Counted from the stretch's first letter, positions 9,879 to 20,375 are shown. The stretch is 64,000 bases of DNA from Dendrolimus kikuchii (GCA_019925095.2 CM034414.1:3140001-3204000), one strand, 5' to 3'. Translations and numbers: made by a program. The notes: generated from the sequence alone by a model not told the origin.

Positions 9879-12249
9879 GGTTCTATGGAGCGATAACGGA
9901 ACTGAATATGTTAATAAACAGTTTCAGAATTTTTTGAAAGAGCATGGAATAAAGCATGAAACTACTATTCCATATTCTCCTGAACAGAATGGGGTCAGTG
10001 AAAGAGCTAATAGGACAATTGTTGAAAAAGCCCGGTGTATGCTGCAGGATGCAGGTTTGGATAACCGCTTCTGGGCGGAGACTGTCCAAACTGCAGTTTA
10101 CATAAAGAATAGGTCGCCTACAAAGGCAGTGATGGGATCAACACCAGAAGAAAAGTGGACTAACGAAAAGGTTGATGTAAGTCATTTTCGGGTGTTTGGT
10201 TGTGTGGCCTATGCTTTAGTGCATAACACAAAAAAGTTCGATCCCAAATCCAAAAGGTATATTTTTATTGGATACTGCGAGGAAAGCAAAGGATATAGGT
10301 TAATGGATCCGGAAAATCTACCTACTTGTATAAAGGCTAGAAATGTAAACTTTTTCGAAAATAAATTTATTTCGAAAAATAATGTTACAGATGTGTCAAA
10401 TACGTCATGTAATGAATTATTGACACCAAATATTATGAACATTATTTCTAATTCGGAAGTAAATAATATCAATGAAAATGAGAATGGGAGTGACCAGGTT
10501 GTTGTCAGGTCAGATGAGCGAGGATATGAATCGTTTGAGCCTGATGCGACTGTGAGCTCAATTGTAAGTTGCGATGATTCTTCGGATGAAACATACGTTC
10601 CAGAGTCATCTTCTTTAAACGATACGGATTTTTCAAACGTCGTGAGCTTGAATAATACCACTGAATTGGCAAATATGGTGATGACATTATGCTGTGATAA
10701 TGACGAGCCATTGACAGTGGAACAAGCATTGAATGGTAAGGATGCTGGTCGTTGGCGAGAGGCAATGCAGGAAGAATATGATTCGTTTGCAAAGAACAAT
10801 TGTTGGACGTTGACAGATCTGAAAGATGGACAAAAACCGGTAAGATCCAAATGGGTTTTTAAGATTAAACGTGGTCTTAACGGAAATATATTAAAATATA
10901 AGGCGCGTTTAGTAGCGAAAGGTTTCACGCAAAAATATGGTATCGATTACCACGAAACTTTTGCACCAGTTGTACGTCATTCGACAATTAGGATGTTGTT
11001 TGCCATTGCAGCCATAAAAGACCTTGACATTGACCAAATGGATGTCAAGACAGCATTCTTGAACGGAGATTTGAAAGAGAATGTTATAATGGAACAACCA
11101 GAAGGATTTGTTTTAAAGGGGGAGAATAAACACAAAGTTTATAAGTTAAACAAATCCATTTATGGTTTGAAACAAGCTGCAAAATGTTGGTACGATAAAA
11201 TTAATACCGTATTAACAGCAAAAATGGGTTTTAAAAGGTCTAGTGTGGAGCCCTGCGTATACTTTAGAAATTTACAAGGTAGATTATCTATTTTAGCCCT
11301 TTATGTTGATGACATACTTTTATTTACTTCTTCAGATGCTGATAAACATGACATAAAGAAGCGTTTAAATGAAGAATTTGAAATAAAAGATTTAGGTCAG
11401 GTACATGAATTTTTGGGAATGCGAGTTTGCAGGCAGAAGAATAAAATCACACTCGACCAGGCTAGCTTTATAACTAGGATCTTGAACAGATTTAAGATGG
11501 CTGACTGCAAACATGTTTCGACTCCAATGGAGGTTGGCTTGAAGCTTACCAAAGCTGAAGCAAAGCTTGAAAATTGTGAGTACAGAAATCTCATTGGCTG
11601 TTTAATGTATGTCGCTGTGTGTACTAGACCCGACATAGCGCATGCGGTTGGTTTCTTAAGTCAATTTAATGAGTGTTATTCAGATATCCACTGGAAGGCA
11701 GCTAAACATGTTTTAAAATATCTGAAGGGTACTACCAATTATTGTTTGGTGTACGACAAAGGTAACTTTGAAGTATGTGGTTATGTAGACGCGGTCTGGG
11801 CGTCATGTGAAGTAGACCGGAAGTCATACACTGGCTATGTGTATAAAATCGGGAATTCAGTCATCAGCTGGGAAAGTCGTAAGCAGAAAACCGTCGCATT
11901 GTCTAGTACTGAGGCCGAATACATGGCTCTTTCCGATGCATGCAAAGAGGGTTTATTTATACGAACTTTTCTACAGGAATGTTTAAATTTAGATTGTGTT
12001 ATTAACTTATTTAATGATAACCAGTCTGCACAAAAGCTGAGTAAGAATTCGATGTTGCATTCGCGAACTAAGCACATTGATGTCAGACACCATTTTATTC
12101 GTGACATTGTTAATAAAAAATTGATTAATATTAAGTTTATGTCAACTGATAAAATGTTAGCGGATATTCTGACAAAGCCTTTACCGCGAGTAAAGTTTTC
12201 AATGTTTTTAGGTCAGTTTAATTTGAGAGGATATTGTTTACGCGAATGA
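9868..12249 (+). CDS. Copia pol, part 2: integrase core, reverse transcriptase, RNase H
   Basis: Open from the frameshift to the stop at 12249. Integrase completes with SDNGTEYVN (second Asp) and PEQNGVSERANRTIVEKAR (catalytic Glu). After a Ser/Asn/Asp-rich spacer comes the RT: KARLVAKGFTQKYGIDY, MDVKTAFLNGDL, IYGLKQAAKCWY and the catalytic ALYVDDILLF. RNase H follows with GYVDAVWAS, ALSSTEAEYMALS and RTKHIDVRHHFIRD. The second Asp usual in the family's D-A-D-W motif is Val here (DAVW). The domain order IN-RT-RH is diagnostic of Ty1/copia. An apparent start at 9817 is within the overlapping frame and is not a real initiator. Confidence 0.88.
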   Translation, partial: KTIKVLWSDNGTEYVNKQFQNFLKEHGIKHETTIPYSPEQNGVSERANRTIVEKARCMLQDAGLDNRFWAETVQTAVYIKNRSPTKAVMGSTPEEKWTNEKVDVSHFRVFGCVAYALVHNTKKFDPKSKRYIFIGYCEESKGYRLMDPENLPTCIKARNVNFFENKFISKNNVTDVSNTSCNELLTPNIMNIISNSEVNNINENENGSDQVVVRSDERGYESFEPDATVSSIVSCDDSSDETYVPESSSLNDTDFSNVVSLNNTTELANMVMTLCCDNDEPLTVEQALNGKDAGRWREAMQEEYDSFAKNNCWTLTDLKDGQKPVRSKWVFKIKRGLNGNILKYKARLVAKGFTQKYGIDYHETFAPVVRHSTIRMLFAIAAIKDLDIDQMDVKTAFLNGDLKENVIMEQPEGFVLKGENKHKVYKLNKSIYGLKQAAKCWYDKINTVLTAKMGFKRSSVEPCVYFRNLQGRLSILALYVDDILLFTSSDADKHDIKKRLNEEFEIKDLGQVHEFLGMRVCRQKNKITLDQASFITRILNRFKMADCKHVSTPMEVGLKLTKAEAKLENCEYRNLIGCLMYVAVCTRPDIAHAVGFLSQFNECYSDIHWKAAKHVLKYLKGTTNYCLVYDKGNFEVCGYVDAVWASCEVDRKSYTGYVYKIGNSVISWESRKQKTVALSSTEAEYMALSDACKEGLFIRTFLQECLNLDCVINLFNDNQSAQKLSKNSMLHSRTKHIDVRHHFIRDIVNKKLINIKFMSTDKMLADILTKPLPRVKFSMFLGQFNLRGYCLRE

Positions 12250-12423
12250 CAACATTTTTTAGGAGGTCTATGTTTAGTTTTTATTGTATATATAGTTATG
12301 TAATGCCACATACGTGTTTATTGTTTCTTGTAGTGTTATAACATGAACTATGTATAATTATGTTTTGATTTGGAGAATAGTTCATACAATACTATGCTGA
12401 AATGATTTAAGTTTAAGGGGAAG

Positions 12424-12625
12424 TGTTGAAATAAACCTCGTCATTTCAACAAGAACCTTTTTCATAGGGTCTTCTATATTTAAACTACATTATAATATAG
12501 TAACGTCACAGTGTCGGTTATTTTTTAGGTCTCTAAGTATCCGCTATGGGTGTATGATTGTCAAGAATAAAACTCTGCTGGTATTCACAATATGTGCCGT
12601 ATTATTTCCCGGTCCATAACCAACA
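12424..12625 (+). repeat. Copia 3' LTR
   Basis: It is preceded by the purine tract AAGGGGAAG (12415-12423), used for plus-strand priming in this class. It has TGTTG...CAACA ends, is two mismatches from the 5' LTR, and is followed by the GAAAG target duplication. Confidence 0.93.
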
Positions 12626-12630
12626 GAAAG

Positions 12631-14337
12631 AATAAAATCTAAAGCAGATGACGTTCTTGCTAACCCACAAGAGGTGTTAGGGCGATGGAGTGAATATTTT
12701 AGAGAAATGTATGATAATATCTCGGATGCTGACACCACGACTGAGTCTGTGACTGACTCCGAGGACTCAGCATCCGAGATCACTTTGGAAGAGATCGAAT
12801 GGTCGATAAGAAGTCTGAAAAATGAAAAGGCAGGAGGAATCGATAGTGTGTCTGCTGAGATGATCAAATATGGTGGAACCTGCGTCCGGGACGCTTTCCT
12901 GTCCTTATGCAACTTGTGCTGGAGGACGGGAAAAGTTCCCAAGGACTGGAGGCGCGCTGTCATCGTGCCCTTGTATAAAGGCAAGGGGTCACGTATGGAG
13001 TGCGCCAGCTACAGGGCCATCAGTTTGATCAGGACAGCATATAAAGTGTATGCGAAGATTATTGAAAAGAGAATGAGAGTGGTATCCGATGGATTACTGT
13101 GGGATGCAGAAGGTGGCTTCAGAAAAGGAAGGGGATGTATGGATCAAGTTTTCTCTTTCCGCAATATCGTAGAGAAGCAGCTGGCTATAGGCCGGAAGGT
13201 TTTCTGCGGTTTTGTGGATCTAGAGAAAGCATTTGACAGGGTTGTGCGGAAGGAGCTCTAGGACATATTGCCCGGATATGGGATTAATGGCCAATTGATG
13301 CGTGCTGTGCAGTCCACTTACGAGGACTTTATGGCATGCGTGCGAGTGGATGGCAGCCTGTTGCCCTGGTTTGACGTCAATATTGGCGTCAGGCAGGGCT
13401 GCGTGCTGTCGGCTTTTCTGTTCATCCTATACCTGGACGATTGTCTCCAGAGAATAAGATTGATGGATGTTGGGGTGCGAATGAGTGATCTAGTTGTAAG
13501 CACCTTGCTTTATGCGGATGATGCCGTGCTTTTAGCCGAATCGCCACCAGAACTGCAAACACTAGTCACAATGATGAAAGATGACTGTCAGGCGAGAGGC
13601 TTACATTTGAATGCGAAGAAAACAAAGGTTATGGTGTTTGAAAGAGAAGAAACCAGAATGCAAGGATAATGGTCGATGATGTTATGCTAGAGCAAGTGAA
13701 TGAGTTTGTATATCTTGGATGTGCTTTTAGCAGGGATGGAAGGTACACCGCTGATATAGAAAGAAGAGTGAATTTGGGGAATAATTTGAATGGAGCGTTA
13801 GGTAAACTTCTAGGCGCTAAGAACCTCAGCCAGAAGGCCCAGCTCGCCATACACAACGCGGTGCTGGTACCTACGCTCATGTATGGAAGCGAGAGTTGGG
13901 TATGGAAGAGAGAGCATGACAGTAAAGTAAACGCGGTCGAGATGCGAGCACTGCGCAAAATCTGCGGAGTGACGCTCGCGGACCGCGTTCGTAATACCGA
14001 AGTAAGAAAGAGAGTTGGTCTGAAAGAGAGTGTCGGGGTGAAGGTAAGGAAAGGAATGCTCCGGTGGTTCGGGCATGTGGAAAGAATTCATGATGAAAAA
14101 ATGACTAAACAGATATACAATGCAAAAGTGGATGGATGCAGAAGTCGTGGAAGGCCACGATATACCTTCCATGATCAAATTGATCGTGTACTAGCGGAGG
14201 GTGATGTCAGGAGCCTTAAGAACAGACGAGTGTGCATGACAAGAGTTATGAATGTCAAAGAAGCAAGTGAGGTGTGTAAGAATGGGCCTAAATGGCGCTC
14301 TGTTGTTCGTGCCTACCCCGCAAGGGAACTAGCGTGA
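12631..14337 (+). pseudogene. LINE reverse transcriptase, second half of split ORF, broken
   Basis: It resumes directly after the GAAAG target duplication of the copia element. It encodes the RT fingers (KVPKDWRRAVIVPLYKGKG), palm (FVDLEKAFDRVV), GVRQGCVLSAFLF and LLYADDAVLL catalytic motifs, then the WFGHVER and GRSRGRPR C-terminal blocks, finishing in AYPARELA. Two lesions show against the copy at 22019-23836: a Trp TGG changed to TAG at 13259-13261, and a 4-base deletion near 13657 that shifts the frame before the 13669-14337 part. It cannot make a full protein. Confidence 0.85.
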
Positions 14338-14421
14338 AATTATGCATGTATGTATGTATGAAAAGGTCTTCATTTTTGTAATACAGGGGTACTAATAGTA
14401 ACTAGCATGTAACTTTTTTTT

Positions 14422-14730
14422 TATTGCAGGAGGTCAGCAGACTGGCAGACGGCCTACTCGATGGAAAGCGGTTACCATCGCCTATGGACATTTGCAACAC
14501 CAAAGTTGCTACAAATGCGCTGCTGCCCTCTTAAGGGAGACTGGAACCTGGTCACTAATGCCGGAACACAATTCAAGGTTGTTATGGCGACATACTTTAG
14601 ACCAGGGGTGGTAGCCATCCAGTCGGGCAAATGCCCTACCACCTGGCTGTGGGTTGTTAAGTCGCCTCTTACGACAGGCCACCTGGCCGCAGGAAATTGT
14701 ATTCTTTCTCCGTTCCTGCACGAATAGTGT
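14422..14730 (-). mobile_element. Family A repeat (LINE 3'-end-derived or SINE-like), minus copy
   Basis: On the minus strand it opens with CGTGCAGGAACGGAGAAAGAA, passes through CCAGGTGGTAGGGCATTTGCC, TTCCGGCATTAGTGACCAGG and CCATAGGCGATGGTAACCGC, and ends CTCCTGCAATAAAAAAAA. This is one of the best-preserved copies of the most frequent retroposed repeat in the window. The right part carries the head; the poly(A)-like tail is at 14408-14424. It has no coding capacity I can read. Confidence 0.75.
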
Positions 14731-15252
14731 GATGACTGTGTACATTATGCCCATTTCTACGGCATAAACAGTTAAGTGTCGAGGAAGCAGGCAGCGCCGG
14801 TATCAAATGATCCAATAAGTTAGGTATATACTTGTGTTGCCCATTTCCCTCAGCCACTTTCCTACTTGCTGCCGTGGAAGTGGACATCATGTTAAGGAGG
14901 CATTAGAACTTTTATTGTGATTTATAATTACCTGGACCTTAAACACCTTGTGATAGACAAGGTCATTATTATGAAAGTAAACATCATAGGCTGTTAACAA
15001 AATGCGTACGTCGTAACTAAAGCAACTTGGTATTTGCGCGATGTTTGATGTCCTACTAAAAATCACTAGTAAGTATCGAAATTACTCTTGGAGTTGCCAG
15101 AGTTTAGACAAATTTGCGAAAGTAGCGCCCTTATTATTTTCTACTTTATTTTGCCAGACTGTACACAACTTTAAAACGTCAGGAAAATACAAAGAAAAAC
15201 ATTGTGAATTTAATTATAATGTCACTTTTAAGCCGTAAAAAGTTTTAATTTA

Positions 15253-15440
15253 CATACATACATACATACATAACTTCACGCCAGTTCCCTTGCGGAGTAG
15301 GCACGAACAACAGAGTGCCATTTAGGCTTATTCTTACACACCTCACTTGCCTCTTTGACATTCATAACTCTTGTCATGCAAGCTCGTCTGTTCTTAAGGC
15401 TTCTGACATCACCTTCTGCTATGTATGTATGTATGTATAT
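15253..15440 (-). mobile_element. RTE-like LINE 3'-end fragment
   Basis: It contains the last about 50 codons of the LINE ORF (KNRRACM to AYPARELA homology) and its TATG-type tail (CATACATACATA at 15253-15270), cut at TTCTGCTA. The same break point occurs in the copy at 50222-50388. A TATG repeat also lies at the truncated end (15421-15440), an unusual two-sided arrangement. Confidence 0.8.
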
Positions 15441-15721
15441 AATAAAAAGTTATATCTAATTCATAGACCGAGTCTAAGATTTTGCTGTAAGTTACGTTCT
15501 ATGCGATATGTTAACCATACATTTGTATTTGAGATAAACAATATACATTCTTAATGCACCTTTGTTGGAGTAGAACGTGGGGCGTGACGTCACAACTCCA
15601 AAAGCGTGATTCGCAATTTTAAAATTCCCGTGTATGTTCTACATCTAAAATTAGTTAAAGGTGTTGTTACACGGTTGAATTTCGGATCCTTTTCTGTAAA
15701 TCAGGGTGGTTTCTTTTTTGG

Positions 15722-16037
15722 ATTTTATGGCTTGACAGCTAGGCCTTTGAGCCACATCTTAGATTAAATGTAGTTTCTTCATTTTCTTAAACCTAATTTG
15801 TAGCACAGCTGAACTGTAGGTTATCAGCTAGTGCCATTCAACGGAGTTCTTGTGACAACTCGAAAGGCTACATTTGACTTTACAGTTCACATTTCTCACA
15901 AAACACGTAATTACTACTCAAAAACTATCAATATCCTACAACTATGGTTCATTTTAGAGTAATTTCACACATTTTTAGAAAATAAAACTGCACAGCACAA
16001 CATCTCCTTTCAGTTCCCGCCAAAAACTCCCAAATTA
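15722..16037 (-). mobile_element. Family B retroposon, minus copy 1
   Basis: About 310 bp. Minus-strand order: GTTTTTGGCGGGAACTG, GCTGTGCAGTTTTATTTT, AGGCCTAGCTGCC-like end, then a T-rich plus-strand flank. It is closely similar to the copy at 16607-16925, only 570 bp away. Other copies with clear target duplications show that this is a retroposed unit with an A-rich 3' tail. Confidence 0.75.
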
Positions 16038-16195
16038 GGAAAATTAATCAGAGTGGTGAAATAAGGTGTAAAATAGTGCGTTCTTTTTAATGCGCTACAG
16101 CGTGATTTTGAGTTAACTCAAAGCGCAAACGCAGTGAACTGGTTGAGCTTGAGTTATTGAGTTGACGCAAGGAATTTACTGAGTTATCCTTGTCT

Positions 16196-16290
16196 ATAGT
16201 GGAGGCATACCGTTCGTTGCTCTGAAATGGGGAATCCCTTGCCGAACAGTGGGACTTTTTGGGCTGTTAATGTACATATATGCAAATTAA
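16196..16290 (+). mobile_element. SINE 3'-end fragment
   Basis: GCCGAACAGTGGGACTTTTTGGGCTG resembles the CAGTGGGACATTCATGGGCTG end of the tRNA-headed SINE at 39468-39755. The head is missing. Confidence 0.4.
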
Positions 16291-16396
16291 ATGCTTCCTT
16301 GGCATTAATTACTTTCCCCCAAGTAGGTAGGCTCTTAGCTTGCTGATATCCAGAATTCAAAATAGTCTCGTATATTTATTAATAATAGAATCTTAC

Positions 16397-16431
16397 CCTA
16401 ATTGGTCTGACTGGACCATTGGTTGCTGCAT
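16397..16431 (-). CDS. ph: Polyhomeotic-like gene, probable first coding exon (35 bp)
   Basis: On the minus strand a long T-rich tract ending TTTCAG (16432) precedes ATGCAGCAACC, and the open segment ends TTAGG before GTAAGATT, a good donor. It encodes MQQPMVQSDQL plus two bases of the next codon. This is exactly the phase needed by exon 3728-3807, and gives a continuous Gln-rich protein. The ATG sits at the first base of the exon. If the candidate exon at 34841-34985 is joined directly upstream, an in-frame TAG precedes this ATG, so translation would begin here. The 12.6-kb intron between this exon and the next is filled mostly by transposons. Another 5' exon in the 18-kb upstream intron cannot be excluded. 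Confidence 0.5.
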
Positions 16432-16606
16432 CTGAAAAAAAATTTTTTTTTTTTTTTATAATATGGCTTCTCATGCCTCCGCACATTTAAACAGCGTCAT
16501 ATAATCGAAAATATAACCAACAAAATATTGGAGTACATTGATATCGACTCCGAAATAATTCATATAAGTATGGAAGATTACTAGAAACCACAGTAGTAAA
16601 GAATAA

Positions 16607-16925
16607 TTTTTTATTTAAGTTTATGGCTTGGCAGCTAGGCCTTTAAGCCAGATCTTAGATTACAATGTAGTTTCTTCATTTTCTTAAGCCTATGTGTAGC
16701 ACAGCTGAACTGTAGGTTATCAGCTGGTGCCATTCAACGGAGTTCTTGTGACAACTCAAAAGGCCACATTTGACTATATAGTTCACATTTCTCACAAAAC
16801 ACATAATTACTACTCGTAAACTATCAATGTCCTACAACTATTGTTCATTTTAGAGTAATTTTACACATTTTTAGAAAATAAAACTGCACAGCACAACATC
16901 TCCTTTCAGTTCCCCCCAAAAACTC
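16607..16925 (-). mobile_element. Family B retroposon, minus copy 2, with target duplication
   Basis: A complete copy flanked by TAGTAAAGAATAA at 16594-16606 and 16926-16938 (13 bp), with the A-rich 3' tail complement TTTTTTATTTAAG on the left. The minus-strand 5' end is GAGTTTTTGG. The duplication and tail show insertion by target-primed reverse transcription. It lies just upstream (in gene direction) of the 35-bp polyhomeotic-like exon. Confidence 0.85.
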
Positions 16926-16999
16926 TAGTAAAGAATAAGACATTATTTAAAGAATAGCGACGTAATTACATTACTTATACATTATTATTATATATACAT

Positions 17000-19230
17000 A
17001 GCATATTTTGAGAATTTGTACACCGCTGACAGGAGCGGATTTAATAGTATGGTATGTAGGCTATTCTAATTTTGCCGCCCCTAGCGACCTCGACAAATCG
17101 ATGCCTTGGTTCTCAATCATATTAATTAGATAAGTAAATACATATGTTAATGAAATTGTAACTATGATTTGTGCACTATCGTCTTATTGCTCCTTCTTTT
17201 TTCCCCTAATTTGTTGATTGTGAAATGTGTAAATATGTTCATAATAAATGTGTTCATTCCTGCCGTAGCCAAACGCCAATATGAGAGTATTTAAGAATGA
17301 AAAATAAAATAATAGTATAGTAAGTAATATAAGTAAGATAATTTAAGATTTTTTATGTGGAATGTGATTTCATGTGATTAATCGAGAACATTTAGGTATA
17401 ATAATATGCATTATTTAATTATGTAAGAAATAGAAAAATTGGCCCCAAAATTACCGCCCCTGCAAAATCTGTCGCCCTAGACTTCAGCCTACTTAGTCTG
17501 TTGGTACTGATGTCGCATTTTCAACTAACAAGGTTTACAATTAGCATATTGCTGTGCCGGAATTATATCCGACACAACGTTGATTTTCAGTGCAAACCTT
17601 CCTTTTGGCGTGAGACCAAAACGACCCAATTTTAATAAACTCATTTTACTAATGAAATATTTAATTATTAAACCAAATACATAAATTGAAATTACGTTGT
17701 TACTTTAAAAATAAAATTAATAAATAACCATATTCAGTAGAATCTCTTTAAATAGAAAACCTCTCAAACTCGAAAAAAATTGTGTTCCCTTCCCTTCAAC
17801 CCCCAAAACCTCTGTTGCTCAAGACCTGTACCCTTTAAAAGCCGAAATAAAATTAGTGAGTCCCTATAAGCAAATTGAGTATTTATTTTACTTCTATAAC
17901 TTGAAAAAAATATTTGGACCTCTGTTTCTCGAACATAGCAATTTTTGATTTTACAACCTCTATAAATATAACTACCATATAAAACTTAACCTATACAAGT
18001 CAAATGCTTCCTTACAAAATTCGCTTAAGTCGAAATCTTCCATATGTTGAAGACTCTATAACTCGAATTTATTGGTGTCTCCTTCAAGTTTGACTTACAG
18101 ACTTAAATCTATTGGCACATCACTCTGCGTGAATTCCGTATAACAACTTGTATCACGATGGTCCTTACTTTGTGTTTTCTTGATAGTTAAAGTGCGTCCT
18201 GAAGTTTATGTGAACGCATAGTAAGTACCCTACATTCGCTAGATGCCACCACCTATCGACTCTTAGTAATCGAAATGCGATAATTATGCTAAAATAAATT
18301 AAATATTCTATAAGTTTGTAGTGCTCCCAAATTATTTATGAAATGAACACCGTCGCTGTGTTCGCTTCGATGTTGCCAATTTATGAGTAATCATCAAAGA
18401 CATTTCACATTAATCTAATATAATGTTCAGGCTCTATCTGGAATAATGTTACAGATATTACATATATTACTGTGTGGCCACAGTGTTATTTAAAGCGTTA
18501 AAAATAAAGTGTTAAGGAATAAATAGCTTTTTTTAGAACGGACAGCCTAATTCCTACGGAAATTTGAAAATGGCGCCTGCAATTTCCATTTTTTTCCATT
18601 TCATAGATATGTATAAAAACTGATGTTTTAGATTATATAAATTAAAGTAAACGTTTTGTGTAATGCATGTTATTATTAAAAATCCATATTGACAAGAAGT
18701 AAGAATAATTTAAATTAAAGAATCACGTTTTTTGGACAGATAAGTTTGGTGGGTTTTTTGTTACTGGCAAGTTACATAAATAGTAGAGTCCGCGTCACGA
18801 AAGTAGTCCCACGGAATATAGAGGAACTAAGTGGGAGCTCCGCAATTTGATACTTAGTATTTTATTCGTAAAGCAGTCTGGAAAAAATACATAGCTTTAC
18901 TTATGGAATAATTTGTATTTATTATTCAGTAATTACCTACATCGATTTGCAGATTAGCAAATAATTACTCTGGCAGGATTAAATACGACGATTGCAGCGC
19001 CGCGACTATGGGACTTCTTTTGTGGCGCGGACTCTATCAGTGTGAAGATCAAGGTTTTTAAAAATGGAACATTTTATTTTTCGAATATAAACGGACGTGA
19101 TAAGATGAAGTTCACATGACGTTGACGTTAATTTTTAGCGGGAATTGCAAAAGTAAAAGTGTGCAGCGTATTTTTATATTTTTTAATTAAAGGTTTTCCC
19201 TAATCGGTAAACTTCGCTTCAGGTAGGTAC
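17000..19230. other. AT-rich intronic DNA with decayed repeats, no gene
   Basis: No convincing coding region. At 17020-17110 and 17430-17520 there are related GCCGCCCCT/CTAGG blocks that also match 40130-40190. The stretch 17735-18120 contains repeated CTCTATAACTCGAA-like strings starting at CAGTAGAATCTCTTTAAAT, which resembles decayed pogo/Tigger-type termini with subterminal repeats. Both assignments are weak. Confidence 0.35.
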
Positions 19231-19239
19231 CTATCTATC

Positions 19240-19415
19240 CCTGCCTGCCAGGGCACGTGAGATTGGTCTTGCTTTCGCTTCCCCTGGCATAAGGTGAAGG
19301 AAAGAATAACGAGGGGTCTTAGTGGGTATCCCCGAATCGGGTGGTTATTGCAGTTCCGTGGAAGTGCTACTATCACCCCAACGCGGCGAAACCTTCATCC
19401 CCGCGGTTGTAAGTC
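19240..19415 (+). mobile_element. Family G retroposon fragment
   Basis: CCCTGGCATAAGG, GGGTCTTAGTGGGTATCCC and GGCGAAACC-type strings match the 3' half of the GC-rich retroposon at 51838-52339. It is strongly diverged. Confidence 0.5.
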
Positions 19416-19889
19416 ATCAATTGTATTTCCTATCATATTAAGTGTCTTTATTTATTTAAATTATATTATACCAAGATTATACCTGTATTTAAGCCCGGCT
19501 ATTGCTCGCAGCTTCACTTGCGTAGATTAAAAATAGTCATAATTTGATAAAACTTTGTACACATTTTCACCCTCTTATTATACTATTAAAGAACCCGCAT
19601 GCAAATATGCACAGTCCTAGCCTCAGTGGTTTGAGCTATGCGTTGATATGTTAGTGAGGTCAGGTTTTTACAGCTATACTAACGGTCGCAACAGACGTTG
19701 TCCCCAATCGAATTCAAATTCAAAAGTTTTTATTCAAAACAAGTTCCACTGGAGAACATTTTTTGAAGGTCATACATGTAAGTTAAAATTTATTTTTTAC
19801 TTCCTATTCTATGTACACCGCTTCGCAACGTGTTAATGCTGTAAAGGAGAAGAAGCGGCAAGAAACTCCCCAACAATACGTCTAGCTAA

Positions 19890-20050
19890 ATATTGTCATT
19901 CCAGCGCCACCTATCGGGTCTGATTTTGAATCTAAACCCTCTCGAGACCCACTCAAACACACATCAAAATTTCATCAAAATCGGTCCAGGGGCTTAGGAG
20001 TTCAGTGACAGACAACACGAACTAAAGATTTTTATACATAAAGGTGTATC
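19890..20050 (+). repeat. Family C interspersed repeat, partial
   Basis: It contains the CAGCGCCACCTATCGGG core, the CCCACTCAAACACACA block and ATCAAAATCGGTCCAGGGGC, followed by a TTATACATAAAG end. It is the same unit as the minisatellite at 48298-49360. Confidence 0.7.
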
Positions 20051-20059
20051 TAATTTTTT

Positions 20060-20375
20060 TTATAGCCTGAATGAAGTAGGCAAACAGGCAGACGGCCCAC
20101 CTGATGGAAAGTGGTTACCGTCACCTATGGACGTTTGCAACATCAGGGGTGTCGCCAACGCGTTGCCGACCTCTAAGAAGTTTTATAACGCCGAAGTTCC
20201 CTCCAGATCATTGTTGTACGCGGAATAAATGTTCTAGGGGGCCGTTGCGTAGTTGAGCGTGGGAGCTCAAGGAAATGGGGGTGAATATCCCGTCGCTGGC
20301 GAGCGGTGCGGTTCTAAAAGTGAGGCTTTGGCATCAATCGAACAGTTCCTCCAATTGTGTATAGATAACATTCGG
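20060..20375 (-). mobile_element. Family A-type LINE 3' end with RT C-terminal remnant, minus copy
   Basis: The left part is the GGCAGACGGCCCACCTGATGG-type 3' end. The right part, on the minus strand, gives a degraded RTFIPRTTMIWREL-like stretch that is better preserved at 59540-59760. This links family A to the 3' end of a LINE. Confidence 0.6.

Larger units (their letters stand above)
5055..12625 (+). mobile_element. Ty1/copia LTR retrotransposon with 202-bp LTRs and nested insertions
   Basis: A complete copia-class provirus of 7571 bp. It has identical-length LTRs, a 5-bp target duplication GAAAG at 5050-5054 and 12626-12630, a primer site just inside the 5' LTR, gag, a displaced pol and a purine-rich AAGGGGAAG tract before the 3' LTR. 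Reading both LTRs I count only two mismatches in 202 bases, so the copy is young. Its interior is nevertheless interrupted between gag and pol by a BEL/Pao derivative and a TTAA-flanked element, which leaves it non-autonomous. The target was the endonuclease/RT linker of the surrounding LINE. Confidence 0.93.
3858..14360 (+). mobile_element. RTE-like LINE, 5'-truncated, split by a copia element
   Basis: This is a non-LTR retrotransposon in antisense to the host gene. It starts inside the endonuclease domain (5' truncation), is interrupted at 5050-12630 by a Ty1/copia element, and resumes with reverse transcriptase and a C-terminal tail ending at 14337. A TATGCATGTATGTATGTATG tail follows. The target duplication is AAAAGGTCTTCA, or 15 bases if the leading ATG is counted: 3843-3857 on the left and 14358-14372 on the right. 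Removing the copia element leaves about 2.9 kb. The endonuclease/RT layout, WFGHVER tail motif and short-repeat 3' tail suit the RTE clade; the clade name is inference. Confidence 0.85.

Noticed and set aside
9883..10928. Antisense open frames across the copia pol region
   Set aside because: They mirror the integrase/RT coding frame and have no motifs of their own.
15041..15238. 65-residue open frame
   Set aside because: No motif, promoter or conservation signal, in AT-rich DNA between repeats.
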